Assembly (NCBI GenBank): GCA_003449515.1
Contig: DMHI01000227.1
Location: 1-5,649 of the forward strand
Direction: 5' to 3'
DNA from: Lysobacteraceae bacterium
Lineage (GTDB): Bacteria > Pseudomonadota > Gammaproteobacteria > Xanthomonadales > Xanthomonadaceae
DNA length: 5,649 nt
The stretch's first letter is position 1. Each line of letters begins with the position of its first letter. Of this stretch, positions 5,102 to 5,649 are shown one piece after another. Both the position numbers and the translations under genes were made by a program. The notes beneath the pieces were generated by a model that saw nothing but the letters and a program-made list of their open reading frames with translations, was not told the origin of the DNA and searched no databases.

Positions 5102-5359
5102 TCAGGCCGTGAGCTTCTTCACGAGATCGACGTACTTCTTCATCGCCTCGTCCTGCTTCGTGCCCTTGAGCGATTCCCAGGCTTCGTACTTGGCGTTGCC
5201 GACAAAATCGAAAAAGCCGGGCCGCGCACCGCTGACATCGCCTTCCGAGCCCTGCTTGTAGAGCGCATAGAGACGCAGCAGCGTGTCGTTGTCGGGGCGT
5301 TCGGGCAGCGCCATCACGGCGTCCTTGGCCTGTTCGAACTGGGTCTTGAGGTCGGGCAT
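5102..5359 (-). CDS. Acyl-CoA-binding protein (ACBP)
   Basis: This 85-residue protein has the typical ACBP length and is cytosolic: it binds medium- and long-chain acyl-CoA, buffering and delivering it to lipid enzymes. Hallmarks in order: LKTQFEQAKDAVMALPERPD (4-23), LLRLYALYKQGSEGD (27-41) with the conserved YxxYKQ-x3-GD, RPGFFDFVGNAKYEAWESLK (46-65) and GTKQDEAMKKYVDLVKKL (66-83). The Tyr31, Lys35 and Lys57/Tyr58 positions correspond to the CoA-contacting residues of the family. The start at 5359 gives the classic N-terminus; longer in-frame openings lack domain sequence. It is first in a likely two-gene operon with the TetR regulator, with a candidate promoter about 55-85 bp upstream. An ACBP is common in eukaryotes and patchy in bacteria, being found in some gammaproteobacteria. 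Confidence 0.96.
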   Translation of the reverse strand: MPDLKTQFEQAKDAVMALPERPDNDTLLRLYALYKQGSEGDVSGARPGFFDFVGNAKYEAWESLKGTKQDEAMKKYVDLVKKLTA

Positions 5360-5413
5360 CGGTGCGATCCGTGGTGTCGGCGGCGCGGACGACTGGCGCG
5401 ACCGCATGGCGCT

Positions 5414-5443
5414 GGAATACCACGCACGCTCCACGGTGGTCAA
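5414..5443 (-). promoter_or_regulatory. Candidate promoter of the ACBP-regulator operon
   Basis: On the minus strand TTGACC (5443-5438) and TATTCC (5419-5414) are separated by 18 nt, matching 5 of 6 and 3 of 6 consensus positions. Transcription would begin near 5407, leaving about 48 nt to the ACBP ATG. It is the only good -35 in this divergent region on that strand. Confidence 0.5.
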
Positions 5444-5450
5444 CGCGACC

Positions 5451-5485
5451 GGCACCCGGTGGCGGCAGGGGCTGCGGTCGGTGCC
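5451..5485. repeat. Imperfect nested inverted repeat upstream of the ACBP promoter
   Basis: GGCACC (5451-5456) pairs with GGTGCC (5480-5485), and inside lies GCAG-GGG-CTGC (5465-5475). The two centres differ by 2 nt, so this is an irregular stem rather than one dyad. It may reflect GC-rich composition. Confidence 0.25.
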
Positions 5486-5556
5486 CTCCGGGCCGTTGTC
5501 GGGCCGGCGGGCTGGGCATCGACGGCGGCGTTTGTCGTTTGCCCGCGCCTCTGGCA

Positions 5557-5600
5557 ACGTTGATGCGCACCCCGCAGGCCTGCGGGCGAGGATTCAACGT
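5557..5600. promoter_or_regulatory. 44-bp nested symmetric dyad upstream of the SDR gene
   Basis: A perfect 16-bp palindrome, CCCGCAGG-CCTGCGGG (5571-5586), is flanked at exactly 7 nt on both sides by a second inverted pair, ACGTTGA (5557-5563) and TCAACGT (5594-5600). Both pairs share the same centre (between 5578 and 5579). It ends 20 bp before the SDR start codon and 8 bp before its ribosome binding site. It could be an operator, for example for the adjacent TetR regulator, or a hairpin in the 5' leader. Confidence 0.65.
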
Positions 5601-5620
5601 CGTTTCCGGGAGAGGGCGAT

Positions 5621-5649
5621 ATGACGTATTTCGTGACCGGCGGCACCGG
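5621..5649 (+). CDS. SDR / NAD(P)-dependent epimerase-like protein, N-terminus only
   Basis: Nine full codons read MTYFVTGGT and the tenth begins GG, matching the TGGTG start of a Rossmann T-G-x-x-G-x-x-G dinucleotide-binding motif after a single beta strand. This is the normal beginning of an extended short-chain dehydrogenase/epimerase. The start is supported by a strong GGGAGAGGG at 5608-5616. Large SDR proteins beginning like this are remembered near lipid-metabolism genes in proteobacteria, but the visible piece is too short to set substrate or size. It is divergent from the ACBP operon and preceded by the 44-bp dyad. Confidence 0.8.

Noticed and set aside
5360..5620. Small gene in the divergent region
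   Set aside because: Open frames here lack a ribosome binding site and recognisable sequence; the region is better explained by two control regions.
1..5649. Mobile element, defence system or CRISPR
   Set aside because: No transposase, integrase, nuclease, terminal inverted repeats or regularly spaced repeats are present; all genes look like chromosomal core or niche genes.

Overview
The window is high-GC, gene-dense bacterial chromosome. The genes suggest a gammaproteobacterium of the Lysobacterales/Xanthomonadales (Xanthomonas, Lysobacter, Luteimonas or Rhodanobacter relatives). The main pointers are a 41-residue zinc-ligand-poor ribosomal protein L36, a small secreted protein of a type remembered from that order, and a phasin-like / TetR / acyl-CoA-binding cluster. 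This placement is inference from remembered families, not from a search. I see no transposase, integrase, phage gene, CRISPR array, tRNA or rRNA.

Layout. (1) Positions 1-509, minus strand: a secreted hypothetical protein cut by the left edge, with its own candidate promoter built around a 15-bp palindrome, then rpmJ (L36) with a good sigma-70-like promoter and a strong intrinsic terminator. (2) Positions 510-675: gene-free apart from the rpmJ promoter, a 9-bp inverted repeat around it, and a 7-bp tandem repeat that runs into the next stop codon. (3) Positions 676-3837, minus strand: a three-gene unit read in the order TPR protein, TviB/WbpO-type UDP-sugar 6-dehydrogenase, UDP-glucuronate-4-epimerase-type enzyme. 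The first two overlap by 4 nt (ATGA); the third starts 19 nt after the second ends. (4) Positions 3838-3967: divergent control region with a 12-bp tandem repeat and a small inverted repeat. (5) Positions 3968-4450, plus strand: an alanine/arginine-rich phasin-like (PhaF-like) protein with a histone-H1-like basic tail. (6) Positions 4459-5359, minus strand: an acyl-CoA-binding protein followed 16 nt later by a PhaD-like TetR regulator, convergent with the phasin-like gene. (7) Positions 5360-5620: divergent control region with a candidate promoter for the acyl-CoA-binding gene and a 44-bp nested symmetric dyad ahead of a plus-strand NAD(P)-binding SDR/epimerase gene cut by the right edge.

How the genes work together. 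The 6-dehydrogenase and 4-epimerase would together turn a UDP-HexNAc or UDP-hexose into a 4-epimerised UDP-uronic acid for capsule, exopolysaccharide or O-antigen. No glycosyltransferase lies in the window, so this is a precursor-supply unit. The right half looks like a lipid / acyl-CoA / polyhydroxyalkanoate-related cluster: a granule-associated-like protein, a PhaD-like regulator, an acyl-CoA carrier and an SDR enzyme. No PHA synthase is visible.

I did not find a clearly new system. The best items for a second look are the exactly centred 44-bp dyad before the SDR gene, the TPR protein translationally coupled to the sugar dehydrogenase, the mixed substrate signatures of the dehydrogenase/epimerase pair, and the nine-base motif GCCAATCCC, which appears both in the rpmJ promoter spacer and twice before the phasin-like gene.
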